The notes below the pieces were generated by a model. It was not told the DNA's origin. It searched no databases and saw only the letters and a program-made list of their open reading frames with translations. Shown here in pieces: positions 34,381 to 42,557 of a stretch of DNA of 64,000 bases (its first letter is position 1; every line of letters begins with the position of its first letter). The stretch is from Pseudomonas fluorescens. GTDB taxonomy: Bacteria; Pseudomonadota; Gammaproteobacteria; Pseudomonadales; Pseudomonadaceae. Made by a program: the position numbers and the translations under genes. The stretch spans positions 1-64,000 of the forward strand of contig NZ_CABVHU010000011.1 in NCBI RefSeq assembly GCF_902497855.1. The letters are read 5' to 3'.

Positions 34381-35791
34381 TGATCTCCAGTCGGCCAAGC
34401 AACATGCCGACCGACAGAATCCATTTGGCGGCGTCCGGCAGGGAGGCGAAGTTACCTGCCGGGCCGATGGTCTCGCCCAGCCCCGGACCGACACCGGACA
34501 CGGTACTGGCCGCGCCGGTGAGGGCGGTCATCCAGTCCACGCCGAGCAGCGACAGCAGCAGGGCGATCACGCAGATGGTGATGGCGAAGAAGAACGAAAA
34601 GGTCAGGATCGAGCGCACGATCTCTTCGTCGAGGCGGTGACCGTTGTACTTCTGCTTGATCACCGCACGCGGGTGAATCAATTGGTTAAGGTTGGCCTTG
34701 AGCAGGATATAGGCGACCTGGAAACGGAAAATCTTGATCCCGCCAGCGGTCGAACCCGAGCAGCCACCGACAAAGCCCAAATAGAAGAACAGCATCAGCG
34801 AGAAATTTCCCCACAGGCTGTAGTCCCCAAGCGCGAAGCCTGTCGTCGTCACCACCGAGGTCACGTTCAGCGCCACATGCCGCAGCGCATCGAGCCAATG
34901 CAGCTGGGTGGTCCACCAGTACCAGGTGCCGAGCACCAGCCAGGTCACCAGCAACATGCCGAGCAAGCCTTGCACCTGCTGATCCCTGATCAGGGCCTGG
35001 CGATTACCGCGCAAGGTCGCCACGTACAGGGTGAACGGCAGGCTGCCGAGAATCATGATGACGATGGCTACCCAATGCACCGCCGGTTGCGTCCATTTGG
35101 CCAGGGACTGGTCGGAGGTGGAGAATCCGCCGGTGGAAATCGCCGACATCGCGTGGTTGATCGCATCGAACGGGCTCATCCCGGCCCACCAGAACGCCAG
35201 GCTGCCGAAAATGGTGATGCCGACGTAGGCCGCTACGATCAGGCGCGCCACCATGTGCGAGCGGGGCATGACCTTCTCGGAACGGTCCGACGACTCGGTC
35301 TGGAACAGGCGCATGCCACCGATGCGCAGCAGTGGCAGGATCGCTACCGCCATGCCGATAAACCCGATGCCGCCGATCCAGTGCAGCAACGAGCGCCACA
35401 TCAGGATACCGGGGGACATGTCATCCAGGCGGTTGAGCACCGTCGCTCCGGTGGCGGTAATGCCGGACATGCTTTCGAAGAACGAGTCGGTGTAGCTGAT
35501 ATGTTGCGTCAGCAGAAACGGCAGCGCGGCGAAAATGCACACCACCAGCCAGCTGCTGACAGTCAGCAGGTACATGTCCCGGGGGCGCAGGTGCACATGT
35601 TCGGGACGCCCGGGGATGACCAGGGCCAGACCTGCGACAAAGGTGATCATGCTCGCCCAGAGGAACGACGGCAGGTCGCCGGTGCGCTCGAAGATCAGCA
35701 GCGTGGCCATGGGCACGACCATGGCAACGGCCAGCGTGATCAGGAAGATGCCGATGATGAAACCAATGGTCCGTAAGGTCGGCAACGCCAT
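34337..35791 (-). CDS. trkH: TrkH-type potassium transporter
   Basis: The 484-residue protein is the membrane subunit of the Trk K+ uptake system, working with the cytoplasmic NAD-binding TrkA. Four pore-helix regions are visible: SMSGITATGATVL, AISTGGFSTSDQ, NVTSVVTTTGFALGD and AASTVSGVGPGLG. Each holds the T-x-G filter residue pattern. GGCSGSTAGGIKIFRFQVAY after the third pore is a TrkH/TrkG hallmark. The start at 35791 gives the normal N-terminus (MALPTLRTIGFIIG); upstream in-frame sequence overlaps the antisense nitroreductase gene. Its 3' end overlaps the AraC gene. Confidence 0.92.
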   Translation of the reverse strand: MALPTLRTIGFIIGIFLITLAVAMVVPMATLLIFERTGDLPSFLWASMITFVAGLALVIPGRPEHVHLRPRDMYLLTVSSWLVVCIFAALPFLLTQHISYTDSFFESMSGITATGATVLNRLDDMSPGILMWRSLLHWIGGIGFIGMAVAILPLLRIGGMRLFQTESSDRSEKVMPRSHMVARLIVAAYVGITIFGSLAFWWAGMSPFDAINHAMSAISTGGFSTSDQSLAKWTQPAVHWVAIVIMILGSLPFTLYVATLRGNRQALIRDQQVQGLLGMLLVTWLVLGTWYWWTTQLHWLDALRHVALNVTSVVTTTGFALGDYSLWGNFSLMLFFYLGFVGGCSGSTAGGIKIFRFQVAYILLKANLNQLIHPRAVIKQKYNGHRLDEEIVRSILTFSFFFAITICVIALLLSLLGVDWMTALTGAASTVSGVGPGLGETIGPAGNFASLPDAAKWILSVGMLLGRLEIITVFVLCIPAFWRH

Positions 35792-35912
35792 GAAGTCCGC
35801 TCGGGCTGAAATAGGGAAGGGCGCCATTCTACCTGCGGCGCAGGGCATGTAAACCGGCAGGGTCTGCGCACTTGCAGCTAGAATAGCCAAACATTTTTTC
35901 AGGAGGTGGCCG

Positions 35913-36479
35913 ATGCAGGCTCTCGACGCGTTGCTCAACCGTGTTTCCGTTCCACGACTGCTTGAACCGGCACCCACCACGGAGCAGCGTGAAGTGCTGT
36001 TTGCCGCTGCGATGCGGGCACCGGACCATGGCCACCTGCAGCCTTGGCGTTTCCTGACCGTCGAAGGCGCCGCGCGCGAGCAGATGGGCGAGTTGCTGGC
36101 CGAGGCGGCGAGGCTGCAGGACAGCGAAGTGTCCGAAGCTGCGCTGGACAAGGCGCGCAACGGCCCGCTGCGTGCGCCGCTGGTGGTCGTGGTGATCGCC
36201 CGTTTGCAGGACCACGTCAAATATCCGAAGTCCGAACAGTTGCTCGCGGCGGGTTGCGCGGCGCACGGGATTTTGCTGGCGGCCTATGCGCAAGGGATTG
36301 GCGCGGTATGGCGCACCGGTGAGCTGGCGTATGCGCCGCATGTGGCCAAAGGGTTGGGCCTGGCGGAAGGGGAAGAGGTGATAGCGTTTCTTTACCTGGG
36401 CACCCCGCAGAAAGAGCCGCGGGTGGCGGAGAAGGTCGATCTGGCCGAATTTGTCAGCGCCTGGCCGGGCAAGTCCTGA
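35913..36479 (+). CDS. Nitroreductase family protein (YdjA-like)
   Basis: The 188-residue FMN-dependent oxidoreductase-like protein has MRAPDHGHLQPWRFLTVEG, which fits the FMN phosphate-binding N-terminus of the YdjA class. LLAAGCAAHGILLAAYAQGIGAVWRTG continues the fold (conserved region near 108-135). It ends with YLGTPQKEPRVAEKVDLAEF. NAD(P)H would be the electron source, and the natural substrate is unknown. AGGAGG lies just upstream of the ATG. It is divergent from trkH and followed by a REP doublet. Confidence 0.85.
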   Translation: MQALDALLNRVSVPRLLEPAPTTEQREVLFAAAMRAPDHGHLQPWRFLTVEGAAREQMGELLAEAARLQDSEVSEAALDKARNGPLRAPLVVVVIARLQDHVKYPKSEQLLAAGCAAHGILLAAYAQGIGAVWRTGELAYAPHVAKGLGLAEGEEVIAFLYLGTPQKEPRVAEKVDLAEFVSAWPGKS

Positions 36480-36492
36480 CCACACCGATCAA

Positions 36493-36586
36493 CTGTGGGA
36501 GCGAGCCTGCTCGCGAAGGCGATTTAATGTTCAATGGATATGTTGACTGAACCGGAGCTTTCGCGAGCAGGCTCGCTCCCACAGGG
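36493..36586. repeat. REP doublet (TGTGGGAGCGAGCCTGCTCGCGA type)
   Basis: CTGTGGGAGCGAGCCTGCTC and its reverse complement flank about 45 bases. It lies between the convergent nitroreductase and cpxA genes and almost abuts the cpxA stop. Confidence 0.85.
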
Positions 36587-36587
36587 A

Positions 36588-37928
36588 TTACGGCTGGACT
36601 ACGGCGCCGGGCACCAACGGCAAATCGAGGCTGGCGATAAACCCACCCTGCGGATGATTGGCCAGCACCAGGCTCCCGCCATGGCGTTCTGCCGCACGAC
36701 GGGCAATCGCCAGCCCCAGGCCATGCCCCGCCGCAGTCTGTCCCGGTGCCCGATAGAAGGGTTCACCCAACTGGCTCAAATGCTCGGCCTCCACACCGGG
36801 CCCATGGTCGCGCACACTGACGACAATTCGCTCACCCTGGCGTGACGCCAGCATTTCGATCGATTGCCCTACGGGGTTGAAGCGCTGGGCGTTGCGCAGC
36901 AGGTTGTCCACCGCGCGCTCGATCATGGTCGGCCAACCTTTGAGGTTCAGTTGCGGCTCGGCCTCAAGGCGCACGTTCTGTTCCGGCGAACCGAGCTGGG
37001 CATCTTTTTGCAGGGTGCTGAGCAGGGCATTGAGGTCCACCTCTTCGGCGCTGGCGTTGTCGGCATCGACCCGCGCCAGCACCAGGATTTCGCTGATCAG
37101 CGCTTCCAGCCGGTCGCATTCACGGGTCAGGCGTGGCCAGAGTTTTTCCCGTTCCTCGGGGTTGGCCCTTTCGGCCAGCGCCAGCGCAATGCGCAGTCGG
37201 GCGAGGGGCGAACGCAGCTCGTGGGACACATCGCGCAACAGTTGCCGCTGACTGCCGATCAGACTTTGCAGGCGGGCGCCCATGCGGTTGAAATCGTTGG
37301 CGAGCACGCCGAACTCATCGCGCCGGTTGGCCAGTTTTACCAGGCTGTTCTGTTGATAGGTGGTTTGCCCCAGGTCATGCACGGCACCGCGCAGGCGGCT
37401 GAGCGGCCGAGTGATAGAGAAGGTCACCAGCAGACTGAACAGGGTCAGCACCACCAGCGCAATACCTAATGCACTCAACGGCCAGAGCAGGCTTTCGCGG
37501 TGCCAGGCGTCCAATTCCGGGTGCGGGATCCGATAGATCAGCAGGTAGGTGTCACCGGTTTTTTCACTGGTGTATTCAGCGGTCAGACGGCGCCACGGCA
37601 GGCGGCGATCGTCGTTGTTCTGCCGCGCTTCAAAGGCTGCCGCACGGCGGGGGAAGGTGCCGCGCACCACCGGATCGCCGCTCTCGTTGAGCACCTGAAC
37701 GTCGATGTGATACTGGCGCTTGCGCTGTTCCAGAATATCCTGGGCCGCTTCCTCTCCCTGGGCTTCGTAGGTGTGCGTCCACTGTTCGGGCAGGGTGTTG
37801 AGACCCGGATGGCGGCTGAGAATCCACGCGTCCTGATTAAGCATGTGCCCGAGCAGAATGGACAGCCCCGCCACCAGGGCGATGGCCAGCCAGAAGCTGG
37901 CCAGGATACGCCAGAACAATGAGCGCAC
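36588..37928 (-). CDS. cpxA: Sensor histidine kinase CpxA
   Basis: The 446-residue kinase has two membrane helices (about 4-26 and 149-171) around a roughly 120-residue periplasmic sensor, then HAMP (RPLSRLRGAVHDLG). The HisKA H-box is LLRDVSHELRSPLARLR (His236), followed by N-box DNLLRNAQRFNP and G-boxes DHGPGVEAEHL and AGHGLGLAIARR. Gene order cpxR-cpxP-cpxA matches PA3204-PA3206 of P. aeruginosa, where CpxA/CpxR handle envelope stress. The GTG at 37928 has GAGGA seven bases upstream; a second GTG at 37949 lacks one. A REP pair and a hairpin lie between it and cpxP, so its expression may differ. Confidence 0.88.
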   Translation of the reverse strand: MRSLFWRILASFWLAIALVAGLSILLGHMLNQDAWILSRHPGLNTLPEQWTHTYEAQGEEAAQDILEQRKRQYHIDVQVLNESGDPVVRGTFPRRAAAFEARQNNDDRRLPWRRLTAEYTSEKTGDTYLLIYRIPHPELDAWHRESLLWPLSALGIALVVLTLFSLLVTFSITRPLSRLRGAVHDLGQTTYQQNSLVKLANRRDEFGVLANDFNRMGARLQSLIGSQRQLLRDVSHELRSPLARLRIALALAERANPEEREKLWPRLTRECDRLEALISEILVLARVDADNASAEEVDLNALLSTLQKDAQLGSPEQNVRLEAEPQLNLKGWPTMIERAVDNLLRNAQRFNPVGQSIEMLASRQGERIVVSVRDHGPGVEAEHLSQLGEPFYRAPGQTAAGHGLGLAIARRAAERHGGSLVLANHPQGGFIASLDLPLVPGAVVQP

Positions 37929-37958
37929 AGAAAATCCTCGAACAAACACAAAGCCAAT

Positions 37959-38047
37959 GTAGGAGCTGGCTTGCCAGCGAAGGCGGCGTAACAGCTAATA
38001 CATGTATCTACTGACACACCGCTTTCGCTGGCAAGCCAGCTCCTACA
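37959..38047. repeat. REP doublet with ATACATGTAT centre
   Basis: The arms TGTAGGAGCTGGCTTGCCAG and reverse complement enclose a spacer with TAATACATGTATCTACTGACACACCG, of which the key part is ATACATGTAT. The same centre occurs in the doublets at 51386 and 54553. It lies between cpxP and cpxA. Confidence 0.85.
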
Positions 38048-38066
38048 ATTAAACCGAGTAGCACCA

Positions 38067-38093
38067 GACCCAACGGTGTTTAGCCGTTGGGTC
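38067..38093. terminator. Strong hairpin after cpxP
   Basis: GACCCAACGG at 38067-38076 pairs with CCGTTGGGTC at 38084-38093 around a seven-base loop, 14 bases after the cpxP stop. No U-run follows on the leftward transcript, so it may protect the 3' end or attenuate rather than fully terminate before cpxA. Confidence 0.5.
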
Positions 38094-38106
38094 CGGGGTC
38101 AGCGCA

Positions 38107-38553
38107 TTATTGCGCTTTTTGCGGTTGTTGCGCTTTCCAGGCCTTGAACTCGGCCCATTCCGCGCGGCGCTCGGCCTTTTTCTTCTGGATCTCGTCGAAT
38201 TGCTTCTGTTGATCCGGTTTCAGCAGGGCACGCACGTCGGCTTCGGCTTTCTTGTGGTTGGCGGCCATTTCGTCTTTCATGGCTTTCTGGTCGGCTGGCG
38301 ACAGTTTTTCCAGGTACTTGTCGACCACTTGCTTACGCTCGTGCATCTGCTCGCCCATGATCTTGCGGATCTGCTCGCGCTGTTCGCGACTCAGGTCCAG
38401 CTGGCTGTAGGGGCCTTTGCCGTGCATGCCGTGCATCTGGCCGCCGTGGCGCGAGCCGTCCATCGGGCCCATCGGGCCGGCGCCTTCAGGCATGGCCATG
38501 GCAACGGTCGGCAGGGCGGCAGCGAACATCAGAGCGATAAGAGTCTTGCGCAT
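38107..38553 (-). CDS. cpxP: CpxP/Spy-like periplasmic protein
   Basis: The 148-residue protein has a signal peptide (LIALMFAAALPTVAMA), then a Met/Gly/His-rich segment (MGPMDGSRHGGQMHGMHGKG), then a helical body. The helices carry LTxxQ-type motifs: LDLSREQREQIRKIM and LLKPDQQKQFDEI. Spy and CpxP are periplasmic chaperones that bind misfolded proteins; CpxP also dampens CpxA. Its place between cpxR and cpxA fits that role. AAGGAG lies seven bases before the ATG. A CpxR-like box (38636-38651) lies 83-98 bases upstream. Confidence 0.82.
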   Translation of the reverse strand: MRKTLIALMFAAALPTVAMAMPEGAGPMGPMDGSRHGGQMHGMHGKGPYSQLDLSREQREQIRKIMGEQMHERKQVVDKYLEKLSPADQKAMKDEMAANHKKAEADVRALLKPDQQKQFDEIQKKKAERRAEWAEFKAWKAQQPQKAQ

Positions 38554-38635
38554 GGTGAATCTCCTTGTCTCGTTCCCGGTACGTTCCGGATGTGTGCAGA
38601 TTACGCAGATCAAGGTCAGCGGCGGTCAGCGGAGC

Positions 38636-38651
38636 GTAAAGCTTGGGTAAA
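38636..38651. promoter_or_regulatory. Candidate CpxR-binding box
   Basis: GTAAAGCTTGGGTAAA is an exact GTAAA-N6-GTAAA, within the CpxR consensus GTAAA-N(4-8)-GTAAA known from E. coli. It lies 83-98 bases upstream of cpxP, as expected of positive autoregulation of the Cpx system. Confidence 0.55.
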
Positions 38652-38689
38652 GACGATTTCGTGCCGTCCTGACAAACGCCCCTCCGGCA

Positions 38690-38923
38690 GACGCCGGCTT
38701 GCCGGCGAACCAGGCGACGCGGTCTGTAGGAGCCAGGCTTGCCGGCGAACCAGGCGACGCGGTCTGTAGGAGCCAGGCTTGCCGGCGAACCAGGCGACGC
38801 GGTCTGTAGGAGCCAGGCTTGCCGGCGAACCAGACGACGCGGTCTGTAGGAGCCAGGCTTGCCGGCGAACCAGGCGACGCGGTCTGTAGGAGCCAGGCTT
38901 GCCGGCGAACCAGACGACGCGGT
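38690..38923. repeat. 40-bp tandem array of REP-derived units
   Basis: Five full 40-bp units start at 38724, 38764, 38804, 38844 and 38884, and a partial one precedes them. Each begins CTGTAGGAGCCAGGCTTGCC and ends in GACGCGGT. Units differ only at one position (CAGGCG or CAGACG: three units end with G, then A, G, A). Near-identity shows recent expansion. The period is not a multiple of three, so no protein repeat is intended. Confidence 0.9.
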
Positions 38924-38945
38924 ATTAGTTACACCGCCTTCGCCC

Positions 38946-39065
38946 CTGTAGGAGCTGGCTTGCCAGCGAAGAACGCATAGACCACGCGTTCTTCCAGTGA
39001 GCACGCGTCATCGTTAACGACCATCGCTGCGGTGCGACGATTCGACAAGCCAGCTCCTACAGGGG
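38946..39065. repeat. Long REP-type inverted repeat
   Basis: CTGTAGGAGCTGGCTTGCCA at 38946 pairs with the reverse complement ending near 39062. The region between also contains GAACGCATAGACCACGCGTTC and CATCGTTAACGACCATCG mini-palindromes. It lies just downstream of cpxR. Confidence 0.75.
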
Positions 39066-39107
39066 GCTCCTGCACCGGGGATCGCGTCTGTTTCAGAGAC
39101 TTCTGAT

Positions 39108-39785
39108 TCAGAGGCTGTAGTAATAACCACGGCTGCGCAGGGCAACAATACGCGGTCGGCCATCGGGGTGCGGGCCGATTTTTTTGCGCAGGTTGCTGAT
39201 GTGCATGTCCAGGCTGCGGTCGTACAGGGTCAGTTTGCGGCCGAGGGCGATCTGCGCCAGATCCTGTTTGTCCAGCGGTTCACCGGGTTGCTTGAGCAGC
39301 GCTTCGAGCAGGCGGCTTTCGGAAACGGTGAGGGTGAATTCCTGGCCATCGATGCTGACCACGCCGCGCACCGGGCTGAAACACAGGTCGCCCAGTTCAA
39401 GCTGGCTGGACACCGCCGTCGGATGACTGCGGCGCAATACGGCGCGCAAACGCGCTGTCAGTTCCCGTGGATCGCAGGGTTTGGCCAGGTAATCGTCGGC
39501 GCCGAGTTCCAGGCCGAGGATACGATCCAGGGGCTCGCCCCGGGCCGAGAGCATCAGCACCGGCAAATCCGGATGATCGCTGCGCAGTTGCTTGAGCAGT
39601 TCCAGGCCGCTGCCGTCCGGCAGCATCACGTCCAGTACCACCGCTGCCGGCGAAGTTTCAGCCAGCGCGCGACGTGCGCTGCGGCCATCGTGGCAGGCGC
39701 GGACGTGGAAGCCTTCCTGGCTCAGCCAACTGCTCAAGAGCTCACACAGCTCCTGATCATCATCAATTAATAACAACTCGCTCAT
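39108..39785 (-). CDS. cpxR: Response regulator CpxR
   Basis: The 225-residue OmpR-type regulator has an N-terminal receiver with acidic pocket LLIDDDQELCEL, phospho-acceptor Asp52 (VVLDVMLPDG), a Thr/Ser position in LMLSARGE and Lys in YLAKPCDP. The C-terminal winged helix ends in RIVALRSRGYYYSL. It is the usual partner of CpxA and is separated from it by cpxP. It should bind GTAAA repeats such as that upstream of cpxP. Its own promoter lies in the 280 bases to the right, where no clear element is seen. Confidence 0.88.
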   Translation of the reverse strand: MSELLLIDDDQELCELLSSWLSQEGFHVRACHDGRSARRALAETSPAAVVLDVMLPDGSGLELLKQLRSDHPDLPVLMLSARGEPLDRILGLELGADDYLAKPCDPRELTARLRAVLRRSHPTAVSSQLELGDLCFSPVRGVVSIDGQEFTLTVSESRLLEALLKQPGEPLDKQDLAQIALGRKLTLYDRSLDMHISNLRKKIGPHPDGRPRIVALRSRGYYYSL

Positions 39786-40065
39786 GAATCACTCAATTTA
39801 GCCATTGCCGACGTTCTGCTTGTACCACTGGCGAAGATACCGCAGAGCAGGGCCAACCGCACCGATGACGAACCATTGTTGCCGGTCAGTCAATGGACGC
39901 GGCAGCGCACTGGGGGGCTGACATGACCAGCATCAGACACAACGGCCCTTTGCGTATCGCGACCCCTGGTTCCAATACGGGTACTGGGCAGGTTGTCGGC
40001 CGGTGAAAGAGAATAATGAGCGTTGAGAGCGCGATGAACCGGGAAGGTTCATCGCGCGGGGGATA

Positions 40066-40365
40066 TTACGGGAGGACTTGCTTGAACGGCTTGACCGAAA
40101 CGTTGGCGTAGACGCCGGCGGCGATATACGGATCGGCGTCGGCCCAGGCCTGGGCGGCGCTGAGGGAATCGAATTCGGCGACGATCAGGCTGCCGGTGAA
40201 ACCCGCGGCCCCCGGATCATTGCTGTCGACGGCCGGGTGCGGGCCGGCCAGTACGATGCGGCCTTCGCCTTTGAGCACTTGCAGGCGCTCAAGGTGGGCA
40301 GGCCGTGCGGCCAGGCGGGCTTCCAGGGAGTTGGCGACGTCTGTGGCAATGATTGCGTAAAGCAT
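40066..40365 (-). CDS. yciI: YciI family protein
   Basis: The 99-residue ferredoxin-like-fold protein has the YciI pattern: [20 protein letters not shown], then [24 protein letters not shown] and the end [20 protein letters not shown] with the conserved D-PY-AGVY. The biochemical role is not known; relatives include dehalogenase-like and muconolactone-isomerase-like folds. GAGGA is upstream of the ATG. The yciB stop is one base before, so the two are one transcript, as in E. coli and other gamma-proteobacteria. Confidence 0.88.
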   Translation of the reverse strand: MLYAIIATDVANSLEARLAARPAHLERLQVLKGEGRIVLAGPHPAVDSNDPGAAGFTGSLIVAEFDSLSAAQAWADADPYIAAGVYANVSVKPFKQVLP

Positions 40366-40366
40366 G

Positions 40367-40963
40367 TCAGTCCTCGGTTTTTGGCGTTGTGGTATCGGCG
40401 TCGTGCAAATGGCGGGACAGGTAGATGCCCTGTGCGACCAGGAACAGCAAGGTCATGCCCAGGCTGCCGAAGACCTTGAAGTCGACCCAGTAGCTCTGGA
40501 AGGTGAACGCGACAAACAGGTTGGCGGCGCCACAAAACAGGAAAAACCCGATCCAGGCGATGTTCAGGCGGGTCCAGACCGGCTCCGGCAGGGTCAGTGC
40601 GTGGCCCATGATGCGCTTGATCAACAATTGATCACCAACGAAGTGGCTGCCGATGAACGCCAGGGCAAACAGCCAGTTGACCACGGGGGCTTTCCATTTC
40701 AGGAAGGTCTCGCTATGGAACGCCAGGGTCAGGCTGCCGAAGACCAGGCAGGCGATGAGGGTCAGCCATTGGCTCTTTTCCAGCTTGCGCTGCTTGATAT
40801 AGAGCGCGCCGTAGACCACCAGGGAACTGACGATCAGCATCGCGGTGGCGCTGTAGATACCGCCGACGGTCAGTTGATGACCGGCGATGTCGACGACCCG
40901 TGGATCGATTTTGAACACAATGAAGAACAGCAGGAGCGGGATGAAATCGATGAATTGTTTCAC
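40367..40963 (-). CDS. yciB: Inner-membrane septation protein YciB (IspZ)
   Basis: The 198-residue protein has five hydrophobic helices and the YciB opening [40 protein letters not shown] and [20 protein letters not shown] follow. YciB contributes to envelope synthesis and intracellular spread in Shigella and interacts with elongation and division proteins in E. coli. The GTG start at 40963 gives the family N-terminus; upstream in-frame sequence is antisense to the PHP gene. It is co-transcribed with yciI and divergent from the PHP gene. Confidence 0.9.
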   Translation of the reverse strand: MKQFIDFIPLLLFFIVFKIDPRVVDIAGHQLTVGGIYSATAMLIVSSLVVYGALYIKQRKLEKSQWLTLIACLVFGSLTLAFHSETFLKWKAPVVNWLFALAFIGSHFVGDQLLIKRIMGHALTLPEPVWTRLNIAWIGFFLFCGAANLFVAFTFQSYWVDFKVFGSLGMTLLFLVAQGIYLSRHLHDADTTTPKTED

Positions 40964-41050
40964 AGTGGCAGCCAGAAGCAGGATGTGGCGGCATAATAAC
41001 AAACATATGGGCGCGCGATAGCGCCAGCTGATTTGAGGTAACACATCCCC

Positions 41051-41914
41051 GTGAATGTTGATTTGCACTGCCACAGCACGGCCTCCGATGGCGCCCTGGC
41101 GCCTGCGGTCCTGGTTGCGCGTGCGTTCGAGAAAGGCGTGCGAGTCCTGGCCTTGACCGATCACGATACCCTCGAAGGCCTTGCCGAGGCCCGCAGCGCG
41201 GCGTCCGCGCTGGGCATGCAACTGGTCAATGGCGTCGAATTGTCCTGCACCTGGGGCGGCGCGACCATCCATGTGTTGGGCTACGGATTTGATGTGAATG
41301 CACCACCGTTGGTCGAGGCGATTGCCAGATTGCACGATGGCCGCTGGCTGCGGTCCGAAGAAATAAGCCGCAAGTTGGCGTTGAAAGGCATGCCGGGAGC
41401 GCTGGAAGGTGCCCGGGCCATTCAGCAGGAACTGGGCGACAGCGGCAACGCGCCGGCCCGTCCGCATTTCGCCGACTGGATGGTGCGCGAGGGCTACGTC
41501 AAGGATCGCGCCGAAGCGTTCCGCAAATGGCTGGGCGCCGGCAAGCTGGGGGACGTCAAGCAACACTGGCCGACCCTGGAAGATACCGTCGAAACCCTGC
41601 GCGCGGCGAAAGCCTGGGTCAGCCTGGCGCATCCCTGGCATTACGATTTCACTCGCAGCAAACGTCGCCGGCTGATTGCCGACTATATTCAAGCAGGGGG
41701 CCACGCCATCGAAGTGGTCAATGGCCATCAGCCCGCCGAGCAAGTGGGCAGCCTGGCGATTCTTGCTCGCGAGTTCGGTCTGCTGGTCAGCGCCGGCAGT
41801 GATTTTCATGGCCCTGGAGGCTGGTCCGAGATCGGCGAATATCGCCCGCTTCCGGAGGATCTGCCGCCATTGTGGTGTCGATTCAAACATGACCCAATTA
41901 TTGCCGCCGTCTGA
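41051..41914 (+). CDS. PHP-domain nuclease (RNase AM/YciV type)
   Basis: The 287-residue protein has the four PHP metal motifs: [32 protein letters not shown], and [10 protein letters not shown] near the C-terminus, with AHPWHYDF between. E. coli YciV (RNase AM, Rnm) is a 5'-3' exonuclease that matures 5' ends of rRNA and degrades short nucleotides; that role is inferred. The start at 41051 lies on GTG or the adjacent in-frame codon after GAGGTAAC. Its 3' end nearly meets yciO, which starts 14 bases after its stop, in a conserved yciB-yciV-yciO-scpA order. Confidence 0.87.
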   Translation: MNVDLHCHSTASDGALAPAVLVARAFEKGVRVLALTDHDTLEGLAEARSAASALGMQLVNGVELSCTWGGATIHVLGYGFDVNAPPLVEAIARLHDGRWLRSEEISRKLALKGMPGALEGARAIQQELGDSGNAPARPHFADWMVREGYVKDRAEAFRKWLGAGKLGDVKQHWPTLEDTVETLRAAKAWVSLAHPWHYDFTRSKRRRLIADYIQAGGHAIEVVNGHQPAEQVGSLAILAREFGLLVSAGSDFHGPGGWSEIGEYRPLPEDLPPLWCRFKHDPIIAAV

Positions 41915-41927
41915 ACAGGTAGAGAAT

Positions 41928-42557
41928 GTGAGTCAATTTTTCCAGATTCATCCGGAAAACCCGCAAGCGCGCCTGATCAAACAGGCTGTCGAGATCATCC
42001 GCAGCGGCGGGGTGGTGATTTATCCCACAGACTCCTCCTACGCCATTGGTTGCCAGATCGGTGACAAGAACGCCGTGGAGCGCGTGCGCCGCTTGCGTCA
42101 ACTGGACGAGAAGCACAACTTTGCGCTGATTTGCAGCGACCTGTCGCAACTGGGCTTGTTCGCCAAGATCGACACCGGCACCTTCCGCCTGCTCAAGGCG
42201 CATCTGCCGGGCCCCTATACCTTCATCCTCAACGCCACCCGCGAAGTCCCGCGCCTGCTGTTGCATCCGAAAAAACGCACCATCGGCCTGCGCGTGCCGG
42301 CCCATCCGATTGCCCTGGCGCTGCTGGAACAGCTGGGCGAGCCGTTGATGAGCGTGACCCTGATCATGCCCGGCGACACCGACCCGATGAGCGATCCTTA
42401 CGAAATGCGCCAGTTGCTCGAGCACCAGGTCGACCTGATCATCGACGGCGGTTTCGGCGGGATCAAGGCGTCCACCGTGATCAACCTCGCTGACGGCGAG
42501 CCCGAAGTGATCCGCGTCGGTTGCGGCGATCCCACGCCATTCATGGCCGAGGCCTAG
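41928..42557 (+). CDS. yciO: YciO, Sua5/YrdC/YciO family protein
   Basis: The 209-residue protein starts [13 protein letters not shown], nearly the same as E. coli YciO, and contains the YrdC core [32 protein letters not shown] and [10 protein letters not shown]. TsaC/Sua5 relatives make threonylcarbamoyl-adenylate for tRNA t6A; YciO is a weak paralogue whose main role is unclear. GTG at 41928 is chosen to match the family; an upstream ATG at 41889 overlaps the PHP gene. The scpA ATG follows its stop directly. Confidence 0.88.
   Translation: MSQFFQIHPENPQARLIKQAVEIIRSGGVVIYPTDSSYAIGCQIGDKNAVERVRRLRQLDEKHNFALICSDLSQLGLFAKIDTGTFRLLKAHLPGPYTFILNATREVPRLLLHPKKRTIGLRVPAHPIALALLEQLGEPLMSVTLIMPGDTDPMSDPYEMRQLLEHQVDLIIDGGFGGIKASTVINLADGEPEVIRVGCGDPTPFMAEA

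Larger units (their letters stand above)
38554..39107. other. cpxR-cpxP intergenic region with repeats
   Basis: This 554-base gap holds the cpxP promoter and a CpxR-like box (38636-38651), then a 40-bp tandem array (38690-38923), then a REP-derived inverted repeat (38946-39065). Open frames here translate the repeats and are not genes. Confidence 0.7.

Noticed and set aside
38690-38923. Possible CRISPR array
   Set aside because: Units are contiguous tandem copies without unique spacers and no cas genes are near. The same applies to the 72-bp array at 51386-51842.
38486-39004. 172-codon leftward frame with repeated ASLAPTDRVAW-type peptides
   Set aside because: Translation of the 40-bp tandem array; the frame changes with each unit and no start site precedes it.
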